DNA of 64,000 nucleotides from Cryptomeria japonica (Eukaryota > Streptophyta > Pinopsida > Cupressales > Cupressaceae), in assembly GCF_030272615.1 (NCBI RefSeq), contig NC_081413.1, forward strand, positions 185,328,115-185,392,114. The letters run 5' to 3'. Positions 45,488 through 57,245 of this stretch are shown here, piece after piece. The stretch's first letter is position 1. Each line of letters starts with the position of its first letter. The notes below the pieces were generated by a model. That model was given only the letters and a program-made list of their open reading frames with translations. It made no database searches and had not been told where the DNA came from. A program made the translations under genes and the position numbers.

Positions 45488-45751
45488 GCTACACATCATT
45501 CAGTCAAGGAACGTTGTAGTTACAATCATAAAGTAAAGCCTTGCACATTTGAGGTGGGTGACTTAGTTCTCAAGGAAAATTCTAAAAATCAGCAAGACAG
45601 AGAGAAGAAGGGCGAATTTGAACCAAACTGGCTTGGTCCTTACATCATTACAACAACCTATGGATCTGGTACGTATCATCTCTCAACTACAAAGGGTGAA
45701 CCTTTGGAGGATCCTATCAACTACATGCACCTTCATAGGTTTTATACATAG
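45488..45751 (+). pseudogene. Element G integrase C-terminal tail
   Basis: After a one-codon stop the coding resumes as HHSVKERCSYNHKVKPCTFEV and then GDLVLKENSKNQQ, with WLGPYIITTTYGSGTYHLST and a PINYMHLHRFYT end. This is the C-terminal DNA-binding tail of Tat/Athila-type integrases. Its presence right behind gag-pro shows that the missing pol core was deleted from a once complete element rather than never present. Confidence 0.85.
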
Positions 45752-47369
45752 CTCTTCAGCATATCTTAATAAAAAAATTTAAAAAAATTTAAAAAATCAA
45801 AAATACAAAAAAATCATAAAACATAAAAAATTGTTACTTGGTGAAAAACTGGCAAACAGGCGCCTTGTGACACAAAAAATTGAAAAACAAAAAAGCATTT
45901 CATCCAACGATGAAAACCACTTCGGTGGCACCCTAGGCAAGTACCATGGTGAAAACTGGGTCACCAGCGCCATGTGTAGAGACATTGCTCCTCCCTCCTT
46001 CAAGATTCCATTTCATCCTTTCACTTTGCACAAACTCACAACCTCTTCATCCACAATAAACTTTACACATTCCCATCATGGCTTGTTATTGATCTACCCA
46101 AGATTGGTTTTCCATTCATAATAAACATTCCTTTTCACCCTTTCCATCCATAATAAATCAACTCATATCTGTGGCTAAGGCAAATCCTACGTCTAGTAAT
46201 GGGTGTGGAACTGAGAGCATCGCTTGTTCTGAGGAGTACAATTTCTTTCATTTTTCTTTAGTCTATCCATGCACAATCCACAATAAAGTTTTGTCTTCTC
46301 TGCAATAAAGTATCAGTTTCATGGATTCAATCAGTTTCAGATGAGACATGGTAGCAACAATGGGCTTCAACAAATCAAATCTTTCAACAGACTCAGACAA
46401 CATTATGGTTCAGTGCTATCTATCCTTTTTGTGAAAGTAAACATTGTGACCACAATCAAATAAGACTTATACAAGTGACAAGAGACACTAAACTTGAGGA
46501 CTACAGTGGATGTTGGTGTCGAGTCTTGGTGTTATTTTTATTTTATCTTTTGGTGACATTTCTTTTAGCTTTTCCAGGATGTCTCTGACTAGAGATTCTA
46601 TCTCTAGGATGTCTTTGACTAGAAAGGTGAGGATGGGGTATCGTCACCTATTTTCTTTGTTGTTTATGGATTGTCTCTTAGTAATGCTATGACTTGTCCA
46701 AGGATATGAGGACACTAAGAGTCTAGTATGAATTGGGGCATTCCTTGTTTGTGATTGTCTTATCTCCATGCAAACAGGTACAATGACTTTCTTGGTTGAA
46801 CATATGCCTCGATTGTCATAACCTACTTGCCATAATAAAGCTCAATGATGATAATGCACAAGAAGCTCTTTCACTTTCATATCTTCTATCTTCCATCCCC
46901 ATTTCTTGATTGACTTCCATCATCCTTCCTGAGTCTGTGTAGCCCAATATCACATGACTGAGTATAATGACATGCTAGAAACATTTGCATTTCATGTAGT
47001 TGCACCTGCATTATCACATATTAGCATTTCAAACATACATATAGATATCACAATTGCACCACATCCTCCACACGACACATGTTAGCACATTTTACATTCT
47101 CATTATGTAAATAGTTATTTGCACTATCATATTCATCTGCATTTCATACATTCACATTTGCATTTGCATAGCATATAAAACATAAAAGAAAGAAAAAAAA
47201 TATTGCATTGAATTATATACATATTTGCATCCATATCATAAAATCATCATCATAAATCACATCAAAGCAACATCACATAGGTACACATGCATATAGCTGC
47301 CACAAGTATGAATCATCTCATATCAAAAATCATAAGTTTCATGATACAATAATGTCAAAATACATATGG
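45752..47369 (+). other. Element G 3' region, no gene recognised
   Basis: About 1.6 kb of mixed sequence between pol and the antisense ORF. Short frames only. A-rich at 45770-45830; CA/AT-rich with many CATATCA-type words at 46950-47340. Confidence 0.5.
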
Positions 47370-47830
47370 CTACATAGCCAACCCTCGTGTTACCCTGTCT
47401 AGAAAGAGGAACCCACTGATCACTCCTGCCAGTACCGCTGGTAGCACCAATCCTGTCTATGTCATGGTATCCCAAGCCATGTGTCCAGCCCTCATCTCCA
47501 ATCTCAGATCCTGGAAAAATTGTCTTAGTGCATCCCTATCCCCATCTCGATCATAGGGTATCAGCTCCCCGTCGATCGGTATCCTCAGTATCCTGTAAAC
47601 ATCCTCCGAGGTGACTGTCATCTCACCCATAGGAAAATGAAAAGTGCATGTCTCAGAATGCCATCTCTCAGCTAGCGCAGTCAGCAAACCCATGTTCACC
47701 CAAAACTCAGGCACATACAGAATATATCTCAGACCCATAACCTCAATGGTAGCCCTATCCTCGAATGTCAGCTCTGTTCATAACCTTTGAGTCGATGGGA
47801 ATCTCTCCTACGACTCCAGCATAGGCAAGT
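47370..47830 (-). pseudogene. Antisense plant mobile domain (PMD) ORF fragment
   Basis: Minus-strand coding sequence with the PMD signature (family PF10536): TFEDRATIEVMGLRYILYVP, then LTALAERWHSETCTFHFPMG, EMTVTSEDVYRILRIPIDGE and a terminal region ending at 47370. In-frame stops at about 47819, 47780 and 47457 break it. PMD proteins act in silencing and gene-expression control in plants and have repeatedly been carried by transposons. Here it lies antisense between pol and the right LTR of element G, the known position of extra antisense ORFs in Tat-lineage elements. The N- and C-terminal portions of a full PMD protein are absent. Confidence 0.82.
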
Positions 47831-47865
47831 ACTCCTGTAGTCAAGGAAAGCAATCATGTCAGTCA

Positions 47866-48165
47866 TAGTGACACTCACTGTTCATCACAAAGTGTTGCTT
47901 CTATCCTAGTGACACTCACTGTTCATCAAAAAGTGTTTCTTTTATCCTAGTGGTACTCCCTGTTCATCACAAAGTACTATGTGTTTTTGCACTCCCTATT
48001 CATCACAAAGTGCTGCTTACATTTGCACTCACTATTCATCACAAAGTGTTGCTTTTATCCTAGTGACACTCACTGTTCATCACAAAGTGCTGCTCATATT
48101 TGTACTCCCTATTCATCACAAAGTACTATGTCTTGGTACTCACTGTTCATCACAAAGTGCCTTGA
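47866..48165. repeat. Tandem array built on CACT(C)..TTCATCACAAAGTG
   Basis: About eight to nine units of roughly 30-40 bases share ACTC(A/C)CT(G/A)TTCATCACAAAGT. Two unit types alternate, ending TGTTGCTT..TCCTAGTG or TACTATGT. It sits upstream of the antisense PMD ORF, so it could be part of that ORF's 5' region. Confidence 0.85.
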
Positions 48166-48359
48166 TCTATCCTATCCTAGGGCCTCTGCTTGAGTGAATC
48201 CTCTTGAGTAGTTTCCTTTTTAACAACATATGTTCTATCATAGAATTGTCAATCCTAGCCCTATCTGCTATCCTAGTCTTCCCTAGAGGACCTGCTTGAG
48301 TGTATCCTCTCAGCAACTTATCCAATCAACAGTGTATGTTCATCACAGAACTGTCGATT

Positions 48360-48590
48360 TGACCTTGAAGACATAAACGTGCCTTCATGACATAAACATG
48401 CTTACAGACTACACAAACGTGCGTGCTCTCCACAGATGCACCTATCCTGCACAGACATGCCCACATTGCACAAGCATGCTTGCACAATGCAGACGCGCTC
48501 GCATTTTGCATAGACACTTTTTCCAGCACAAATGCGCCTGGCACAAACACAGATTCACCTAGCCAACCCAGACGCGCCTCGACATTTTTG
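48360..48590. repeat. Degenerate array of CACA(A/G)ACGTGC-type motifs
   Basis: Roughly a dozen imperfect copies of an ACA(A/G)AC(G/A)(T/C)GC word spaced about 15-20 bases apart. Unit boundaries are unclear. The minus strand is open for 104 codons here as a by-product. Confidence 0.55.
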
Positions 48591-48864
48591 ACATTTTTTT
48601 TGACATTACCTAAAAGTACATTTATTGCTCTACCTATCATGCATTAATGACAACAATTTAATATGACAAAGTACAAGGAGGTTTTGTGGTACTCACCAGC
48701 TCTCCTGCATCTGCTGGCCTCTGAAATCAGTGAACGTGATCGAATCTATGCACCTATGCCATCGTTGTTGACTGTTGCTTCTCTATTCTCTCTCTGCACT
48801 CTGATCTCTTGGATGTGTGGATGAAAATGAGGATGTATTTCCCTCATGGTCTATCTTATAGACT

Positions 48865-48891
48865 ACCCTAGCCCTAGCCCTAGCCCTAGCC
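48865..48891. repeat. Short CCCTAG hexamer run
   Basis: Four to five tandem CCCTAG copies. The unit is one base shorter than the plant telomere unit CCCTAAA, so it is a microsatellite rather than a telomere remnant. Confidence 0.85.
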
Positions 48892-49091
48892 CGAGTCAGT
48901 CTTCTTTATCCTGTGACTCTATCACTCTATCTTGTCAGTCCTTTGTAGCCTTTCTTTCTTATCGAGAGATTGTCTGCGATCTTTTCAGACATTTTCATCC
49001 AATCTCTCGAGGGGGCATATCATTCCCATCTTGGGGCAACTTTGTATCAGTTTATATTATCTTCTTTGAAACAACGCGATAAGCTACATTG

Positions 49092-49108
49092 TCTCAAAGA
49101 GGGGCAAA
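49092..49108 (+). other. Element G polypurine tract
   Basis: TCAAAGAGGGGCAAA-type purine tract immediately before the TG of the right LTR. Confidence 0.7.
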
Positions 49109-49569
49109 TGTAGACACCTAAAATTGTCATGTCTAATTAAATAAATATTTTTATTTATTTAATTACTTTAGCCTAATTCTTCTATTAATTAAATAAATAT
49201 TTATTTATTTAATTAATTCATTTATCCTCTTCTAGCCTTATTTCTCATTTAAATAAATATTTATTTATTTAAATTATTCTTTTCCCTAAATTAAATAAAT
49301 ATTTTATTTATTTAATTGATCTCACTTCTTCTATTAATTAATTAAATCTTTATTTATTTAATTAATTCATTAGCCTTTCTACCCATGACACATGTCATTC
49401 ATCTCTTAATTCCTACACTACCTACCCTCTTATTATTTTCTTATTTTCTTTACCTACCCTTTAATCATAGCCAACCTCTTTTACATCTCTCAATCTTATC
49501 CCTCCATTTCATATATTGTCTTCTATATAATAAGATGCTTCCTTCATTATCAAACCCTAACTACCTAAT
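49109..49569 (+). repeat. Element G 3' LTR, truncated
   Basis: Matches the start of the left LTR for 461 bases, through the TATA box and ACTACCTAAT, then changes abruptly to unrelated sequence at about 49570. The break lies shortly after the expected transcription start. Confidence 0.85.
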
Positions 49570-50889
49570 GAGGGTATGATTTTTTCTAATGGAATGTATT
49601 AATATATTTTTAATGCAAGGTGAGACAACCTTTGTTTGGTTTGGAAGTGTTTGTGGGGTTCATTTTGAGAAGGCCCTAATTTTTGTTCCTAGAAATGAGG
49701 GTTTGTGTTTTGGGGTAACAAATGAGCATGGCTCTTTGAATGGGCATGAAAATAATTTGTTTTGGAAGGTAAATAAAGAATTTTTTTTGGTTTGGAGTCT
49801 TTTTTGTAAGTTTTGTGGGTACTTTCTTTGTAAAAGTGACTTAATTACGCCTAGTTTTGGGGTAAAAGTCATCATTCCGTACAGTTGGTCCAAAGGAGTA
49901 GTGTGACTATTTTTTATATGTTGTGTAACTCTAAAAAGGGTATCTTAATATATGATTTTTTTTCCAAGTTTTTTGGGAAGTTTGGAAGTTAAGTCCAAAA
50001 AATAGGTTTTGTAGACCTAATTGGGGAAATAAGCCTAGTAGGTACCTAGTTTGGGGTTTGGGTATAAACCAGTCATTTGGGAGTTTCAATTATGTTTAAT
50101 AATGTTTTTGGGGGTATGAGAAGACCCTAGGAAATGGAAAACCAAGTTGGGAAGGTTGAAGTCAAGTTTTGGTCCCTTGAGAGGGCTTAGTGTTGAAGGG
50201 TAAGTTGGTAATCTTATGGGTTAAAGTGCAAAATTAGTTGATAATTGTGTGAAGACCCAACCACCTAATAAGGACCTTGGAGGAATAAAATGGGAATCAA
50301 GATCAGACCAGGACCCAGGTAGAATCAAAATCGGGGTCTAGGGGTTTTAGTGAAGAATCAGTAACTTAGTTTAACAATCAGTTTCCAGGAGTTCCACCTC
50401 CTTTTATGCGTGCTCTTTCTTCAAATTTGAACCAAAATAAAAACCAAATGAACAATGAATGAACAAAATGAGGCATTGTGTCTATTCTAAAACAAAATGA
50501 ACAAATGTTAAGGAATGAACAAAGAAAGTGTGTCTATTCTAGAACAAAATAAACTCACAAAACCAATGATGCATGCATTCACTTGTAATGTGGAACTGTC
50601 TTGTAGAAGCATGTTCACAAGGGAAACAATTTTTGTAGGGACAATAACATTTTCCATCACCTTTTCTTTTCAAGATAGACCACAATCTAGCAATTGTCTC
50701 CTTATTTTGTTCTTTGCTGATATTATCTGACATGATCTTTCTTCATAGGCAAAAAAAAATCAAGCTATGGAAACTTTGATCTATAACCTTCACAAAATAA
50801 GCAAAACGATGTCGCAAGTGCGAAAGTCTTCTTAGAACTAGTTATAAAGAACTTGAAATGTTAGTTATGAAAAGATGTTTCAGTATAAT
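49570..50889. other. CACTA interior or other insert, no gene recognised
   Basis: About 1.3 kb. The first half is G/T-rich on the plus strand with a 105-codon frame (49589-49906) of no recognisable content. The second half has duplicated TGTCTATTCTA(A/G)AACAAAAT words at about 50480 and 50530. Nothing further supported. Confidence 0.4.
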
Positions 50890-51395
50890 ATACCAAATTG
50901 AAATACTTAAACATAGAAAACTTGCAAAATGAACCAAAACCATTGAACATTCAACACAGTAACAAATCTAGGTAAGATAATTATCCCTTATGTTTTTGTA
51001 AATTGGAAAGTTTTAGAGATTCTAGTGAGAAATTATAATTCTATGGGTAGATACATTCAGACTCCAAATGGAGAAGCCTTCATAAGGTTTTTAATAAACA
51101 CTATAAATGAATTGTTCAACCTATATTCTGGTTTTGATAAACCCCTGTCTATTGGGGAATTGGAAGAGGAATATCAAAGAATGGACACTACATACCTTGG
51201 GTGGAAACTAGTTGTCCATAAAGAAGAAGTAGGAGAGCTTACAAAATAGAACGGGCCACCTTTTAGCATTGATTTGTTCAGACATTACCTTCAGTACACC
51301 TATATGTCTTGTGGGCAGTTAGGAGGTGTTGAGGTTCCAGACCTCACGAGTATTGGGCCATTAGTTTTGTTAGCACATAAATTTTCAATTTAATT
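50890..51395 (+). pseudogene. ORF family X, copy 1 (N-terminal fragment)
   Basis: Homologous to the N-terminal part of copy 2: it resumes near NLGKIIIPYVFVNWKV and continues with MGRYIQTPNGEAFIRFLINT, a LEEEYQRMDTTYLGWKL motif, a stop at 51247 and LFRHYLQYTYMSCGQLGG. It ends soon after 51390. Where copy 2 has a TAG (53523), this copy has CAG. The family is unrecognised. It is followed at 51940 by CACTA-type subterminal sequence. Confidence 0.6.
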
Positions 51396-51939
51396 ATGCT
51401 CTTAGAAATACTATTTAGAGCTTGTGTTGTTGCATCTTTATATCTTTACTTTTGATTTACGTCCTTGAAGGAACCTTTATGATGTACACTTTTTATCACC
51501 AGAACAGTTCTACTGGTTTTTATGTGCAGGAATGATCTCACATCATGAGTTCCCATCCACCTGTGATTTGGCTCCTAAAAATTAACCATCAATTGGGCAA
51601 CTTGAGGGTGTCACTGAGATAAGACAAGGTAGATAAATATCCTTTCAGGGTATAGATTAAAGGATAGGGAGCTTATCATACATTTCTTAGAGTGATCAAA
51701 AATACAAAAGTGATCAGGGTTACTTATCAAATGACTATCAAGATCCTATTGAAGTGGGGACATGTGATGGACATGAATGAGTTTTCATTTTGACAAATTT
51801 TACTCAAGTGTATATTTCAAAAAGAATCTCAGAGATCATGGCAAGAAACAACAAAGCTCCTATGTGTGTTAGAGGTTTTGTTCAGTTTATATTGAATCCA
51901 TTAAGAATATTATAAACACTTGTATCCATAAGATGAAGT
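51396..51939. other. Region between X copy 1 and the internal CACTA-like block
   Basis: About 0.5 kb with no supported ORF, repeat or motif. Confidence 0.4.
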
Positions 51940-52640
51940 AAAAGTTGCAAATAATTGAAACTTGTACTATCGGCCAAAGTTATCCCGATGAAAACACTTA
52001 GACAAAATGAGTAGTGCATGGTTGGGATATTATATACTGCTGTATAAGCATGATAAGACAAAGTTAGATGCATCAGTGGAAGTTGCATCAATCATTGCCA
52101 AGGAGCCAAGGAAGTCAAGTAGATTGGGGAAACATATACTGATTATGGTCATCGGAGAAACATACACTGGCGGCAAAGGAAAAATATTTTCTTGCTGATA
52201 GTCGTTGAGGCTATCTATAAGACTTATCCCGATGAACAAAACCAAGGATAAAAGTGCATCAGTGAAGGTTATAATGAAGAAAGATCATCGTTGTAGCCAA
52301 AGGAATCGGGATGTGTCATTTTATGTCTCCCCGATGCCCAATGAAGTGATTGGTTAGAAGATCATCGAGAAATATTAAGCCGATGGAACATGATGTAGTG
52401 ATAAAAGTTATGCCAAAGGAAAATGTTATCAAAAAAACTATGCTTGTTGTCATGACACATTTGAAGTTGCCCCGATGCCCGATGATAGTATTGGGTTGAC
52501 ATATACCGATAAAGCAGAAGGAGTGTCATCAGCTTATGTTACCTCGACATGAAAGATAAAGTTTCTAAAAGGAAAAGGGATTTTGTTGATTGCACCAAAG
52601 ATGAAGTTTCATTGGAGAGACATACGCCTATGAGTTATTG
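51940..52640. repeat. Internal copy of CACTA subterminal sequence
   Basis: Contains the same TCCCGATGA, CATCGGG and GGCGGCAA-type words, in the same order and orientation, as 59090-59500 near the right end. Parallel phrases include CACTGGCGGCAA against CACTAGCGGCAA, and TATGTTACCTCGAC against TATGTTATCCCGAT. A direct duplication of the right-end module. Confidence 0.65.
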
Positions 52641-52857
52641 TCATATCAGAATTTAAAACTGAAACAATGAGATTTTATTAAATGCTTGCATCAGGTAGAT
52701 TTATGGTTCACACGAGGTAGATTTATGAGAGGACCATTATTACAAAGCTGTATGCGGATGTATTGGGTATATAATCAAGATTTATTGAAACAATTTTTAC
52801 ACAACAAATCAATTGATAGAACATAGAATTGAATTCCTGAGAGTTAGAGAAAAAAGT

Positions 52858-55809
52858 ATGACTCCAAAAATAGAGGCTTCAAGTTCCACAGGGAAGAAAA
52901 GAGCGACAAAAAGCTTTGACTCTAGGGCTAATAAATATAAGAAAGAAGAGGAAGCCTCGATTTGAAGATTGAACCAAGATATGATACAACAAATCTAAGC
53001 ACCAAGCCCTAAGTCCAGAAGATCGAAACAACATTTTTCGTGGAGGGACCAATTGGAAGATAAATACAAAAATATTAGAGATGTGTGGACCAAAGTGAGA
53101 GGATACAAATTTTTCCTTTTTCACTACCTAAGAAGAGACAAGGAAATGGAACTATGCAACCCATGGAAGACCAATTTGGGTAAGATGATTGTCCCAAATG
53201 TGTTTGTAAGTGTGAAATTGTAGAAACCCTAGTGAAAAACTATAATTTTATGGGGAGGTATATTCAGGCCCCTAATGGAGATGCCTTTATTAGGTTTTTT
53301 GTTGGTACACTGAATGAAGTATTTAACCTAGATCCCAACCTAGATAAACCCTTGTCTTTTAGAAAGTTGGAAGAAGAATACCTCAGAATAGATACAACAT
53401 ATACTGGGTGGAAGTTAGATATCCATAAGAAGGAGGTAGGTATACTGACAAAATAGGATAGGCCACCATTCAACATTGAGTTATTTAGACATTACCTACA
53501 ATATACTTATATGTCATGTGGGTAGTTAGGAGGAGTTGATGTTCCTAATCTAATGAGTACTGGGTTGTTAGTCTTAGCCTCAGATATCCAAATGTATGAG
53601 CCCAGACCATTTGGTTATGCCTCTTATTTGGTAGAAAAGTTACATGAGGGTTTCCTGAACCTTAGGGATAACAAAAGCCCTAATTTCAAGTTTTATTCAT
53701 TTTTGATACATTTAGTATTATTCTATGGACGTTTCAGGGGTATGTGGCCCAAGGAGTTAGTGCTTAATACCAGAAATAGGGAAGGGGAGGAACAACCGGT
53801 TCAATTATGGACTTCTATTTGGGACTCTTGTTAGGTGAAATCAAACCACATAAAATTTGAAGAGTGGATAGTGAAACCATTAAACAGGATGTACAGATTT
53901 CCTTGTGATGGAACAATTTCAAATGAGATTAAGGCATTTTTAAGGCCGAAAGATTTTGATGATAGGCAAATTGTGAATCATAATTGGAGAGATTGGTACG
54001 TGCACTAGAACTTTACTTGTTTTAGGATCTATGGATTTGAAGGAATCCCATACATGTTACAAAAATGTGTTCCTGATAGAATAGCATATTTGGAGATTGT
54101 ATGACAATTAAGTGTCTCAAATAATAAACACTTTGGAGATAAACATAAGCAGACTTTCTTGCCTAGAACTCTTAGTTTAGGAGATTTAACTATTGTTTCT
54201 ACAAAGGCATATTAAATCATTGATAGAAATTTAATGGAGGAGTATAATTTGTTTGAACATATTGCAAGAAAAAACTATGATCCAGAGGGGTACATCCACT
54301 CCTGTAAGAAAAGAAAAAATCTAGGAGATTATTTGCGCTTGAGTTTGGAAGCTAAAGACATCTTCAAAAATATGGAAGATGCAAAAGAAAAAGAGGTAAT
54401 TGATAATTTGAATAGAGAGTTGGAAGAAAATAAACAAAGGTTGATGGAAATGGAGACAAAAGAAGAGATGTCAAAAAGTGAACCAGATGAGCATGAAGTT
54501 GTTTCTAGATATTGAGAAAAGGAACAAGAAGATGAACCAAATAAAAATGAGGAAATTGTGACTAAGATGGAGACTCGTGTAGATTCAAGATTAGAAGAAC
54601 ATTCTACTTTTGTAGCAGATGATGTATTTGTGAAATCTAAAGAATTTAAATCTTTTCTTTATAATTTCAAAGGCAAAAGGTTGAGGGAATCTATCCCACA
54701 TATAACACCTAAAAATGAAGCAGAGTTGTTGAAAAGGTTAAAGGAGGATATAGAAGTAGATTTGGTTGCAATGACTCCCCCAAAAGGGAGGCAATTACTT
54801 GCAAAAGTTGGAGTAATTATGTTTCCAGGATGGGATTTGAGTGCATCTTTTATTTTTGACAGTCTATTACACTCTGACAACAAGGATTTCAAATTGGACA
54901 TTCAAGGAGTAAATGATGTGTTTATTGGATCTAGGTTTGACCAAGATGAGGAAGCCTTACTGCTATGGGAATTTTATCCTAAAGGAATAAAATTGTTGAT
55001 GTGGATAAAGAATTTGGCCATATGATGAAATTGAAAGTTGGGGAAATTGATCCCATTGTTTCAGTAGACATTGGAATCGACATTTTGAAGTTTAATAGAG
55101 CACAAATAATTAGAACAATAAGGGAAAGAGATCAACACAAAGGATTGTATGAGGAAACCATAAGAAGAAGTGGACAATCTATGCAAATGATACTTTCCCC
55201 TAATAATTTGAAATGGAAAAAGAAATGTGAAGAGTTGCAAAAAGAAATCAGAGAATTCTTAAACAAATGCAGAATGTAAGAGTTGATACTGCCTCATTTC
55301 TATTGAATAAAAGATTTAAAAATTTGAAAGGATATTTGGAAGAGTTCTGGGTTGTTTTTCAAAAGGATATGGACAATGCTATATCACATAATAGGAGAAA
55401 GAACAGATTGGGAACCAAACTACATGACAAGACTTTGGAAAGGATAGATGCTAAAGAAATTGAGAAGATAAAAAGGATCCTTGCAAAACATGGAAAATTT
55501 GATGCAGAGTTACAAACTGAATATGATGAATGTAAAGACATAGTCGAGCATGGTATCCCAGTGCTAACTAATCATAGGGGAGAAGTCAAGGATAAAGACA
55601 AGTGGATTTTAGAATGCCAAAATCTACTTAGTGCTGCCCTTAATGCTGCCCAATCAGATGGAATTGATTTGAAGGAAACAATTACACAGATGGAATAATT
55701 TGTCACATGGGAGATTGTTGTCAGGGACCTAATCCATGATGCAGACACCTACAAATCAGAAAAGTACTTGGAGCATATTCAGAAATGTGGCGAGATACTT
55801 GGGGATTGA
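52858..55809 (+). pseudogene. ORF family X, copy 2 (longest copy, about 983 codons)
   Basis: Coding from the ATG at 52858 (MTPKIEASSSTGKKRATKS) to the TGA at 55807, with three frame changes (about 53215, 55000, 55250) and roughly nine in-frame stops. In order it shows a basic N-terminus; a globular region with MGRYIQAPNGDAFIRFFVGT, LASDIQMYEPRPFGYASYLV and FKFYSFLIHLVLFYGRFRGM; a region with EGEEQPVQLWTSIWDSC and NHNWRDWYVH; then Lys/Glu-rich coiled coils (DNLNRELEENKQRLMEMET) and an alpha-helical C-terminus. I know no family for it. It is not a TNPD-type transposase by its visible motifs. The repeated association with CACTA ends suggests that it belongs to this transposon family. Confidence 0.65.
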
Positions 55810-56837
55810 AATTATTTTCAAATATTTCCAAATGTTATCTTCAATGCTTTTATGTAATATGTCTAGTAGTTAAGTTAGTTTTAGTCAGTTAGTTTTTAGT
55901 TAAGAGTTTAAGTCTATCTTAGTTTAATTCCAAATGAAAGGGTGTGCCCTTTTATTTTGGAATTGAATCCTCATCTATTTATATGGGATCCTTTTAATGA
56001 GAAGACATTCATGATCATTCTGTGCAAGACGTATTTTATGCAAGTCCTTTTTGAAGTTTGTTTTCTGGAAATACCAAAATAGGCGAATGACATTACGCTA
56101 TACTGAAGCCAGTTGATTATCTTATGCTTATTTCAATATAAAGATCACATATTCTATATCTTCGATGGTATCTATCTTTTCAATTGTTCGATTAGTTCCC
56201 TATGATAAATCTATTCAATTAGATTGTTTCAATGTGCTATCTCATGTTATTATAATTTGAATTAGGTTTCAGTTTGCAGGATTGGTTGTCAAACTTCACA
56301 TTGTCTTATTGGTCTTTCAAAGCAAAGTTAAATTCAATAAGACTAAATGCAATATTACATTTGAATTATAATTCATGCAGATTCCTTTGAAGTGATGGTC
56401 TTGTTTTAAAAAACAAGTTTAATAAGACTGTCTCCAGGGTTATACATAGAATTTTTCAATTGAATTGATAAGAAATCGATAAGGGATAAAGACACTAGTT
56501 TTCTATTGATTTAAAGATAATTTAATTAGATATTTTTAAGAGAAATCTCAATTAAGAAATCATACTTATAAATTAAACACAAAATAACCTTTTATATAAG
56601 GAATCCATTTACAAGTAAGAAACTCAAAATTTTCAATAAGTAAAAATTATAATCTAATTGTTCTTGAGAGCCATTTGCCATCTTGAGAGATCACTAAGTC
56701 TTAAAATTTGCTATAGAAAAGATTTTTATCATCATATTTGGATTTGAAGCCTTAAGCGTCGGAGAATTTGATAAAGTGATAGAAGTCATTAAGAGAAATG
56801 GCAAACCTCTTTGATTTCCAATCTATGGTTTTGGGAA
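55810..56837. other. Spacer after X copy 2
   Basis: About 1 kb, AT-rich, no ORF supported. The segment 56525-56640 recurs at 57150-57245 (shared AATCTCAATTAAGAAATCAT). Confidence 0.5.
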
Positions 56838-57150
56838 TCAACAAGTTTTAGCTTCAGACATTCAAATGTATGAACCTAGGCCATTTGATTATGAGTCATA
56901 TTTGGTGGAGATATTGCATGAGGTTTTTTTGAGCCTCGGGGATAATAGTTGCCCTAATTTTAAGTTTTACTCATTATTGATGCATTTAATCTTATTCTAT
57001 GGATATTTTAGGGGTATGTGGCTCAAGGAATTGAGGCTTAACATTAGAAACAAGAAAGGGGAGGATCAATCTATTCAATTATGGACTTTTGTTTGGGATT
57101 CTCATCGCACAAGATCAAATTATATCAAATTTGAGGAATCGGGTGTTTTT
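56838..57150 (+). pseudogene. ORF family X, copy 3 (internal fragment)
   Basis: About 105 open codons matching the middle of copy 2: LASDIQMYEPRPFDYESYLV, then LMHLILFYGYFRGMWLKELR and IQLWTFVWDSHRTRSNYIKF. Here the tryptophan-rich motif is intact where copy 2 has a TAG. It is flanked by direct repeats of about 100 bp (56525-56640 and 57150-57245), and the ORF ends inside the right-hand one. Confidence 0.65.
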
Positions 57151-57245
57151 AGAGTAATCTCAATTAAGAAATCATACTTATAATAAAGTAACCTTTTATT
57201 TAAAGCATTCATTTACAAGAAAGAAATTCAAAATTTTCAGTAATT

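Larger units (their letters stand above)
39081..49569 (+). mobile_element. Tat-like gypsy element G, pol core deleted
   Basis: A plus-strand LTR element inside the CACTA. The left LTR starts at 39081 and the right LTR at 49109, both with TGTAGACACCTAAAATTGTC; the right copy breaks off after 461 bases. It encodes gag (41698), a protease, a putative membrane segment and then directly the C-terminal tail of integrase (45554-45751): reverse transcriptase, RNase H and integrase core are absent. Downstream, an antisense plant-mobile-domain ORF and two tandem arrays precede the right LTR. Tat-lineage gypsy elements are known to carry extra antisense ORFs in this position. Confidence 0.85.

Noticed and set aside
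47979-48197. Two plus-strand ORFs of about 70 codons with repeated HSLFITKC-like peptides
   Set aside because: They translate the tandem array in two frames at once, which indicates repeat-driven openness rather than genes.
48326-48647. Cys/Ala-rich frames on both strands
   Set aside because: They are open because of the degenerate ACAAACGTGC array, with no domain and no coding bias visible.
48865-48891. Telomere-like CCCTAG run
   Set aside because: The unit is a hexamer and differs from the plant telomere heptamer; too short and too far from any subtelomeric feature.
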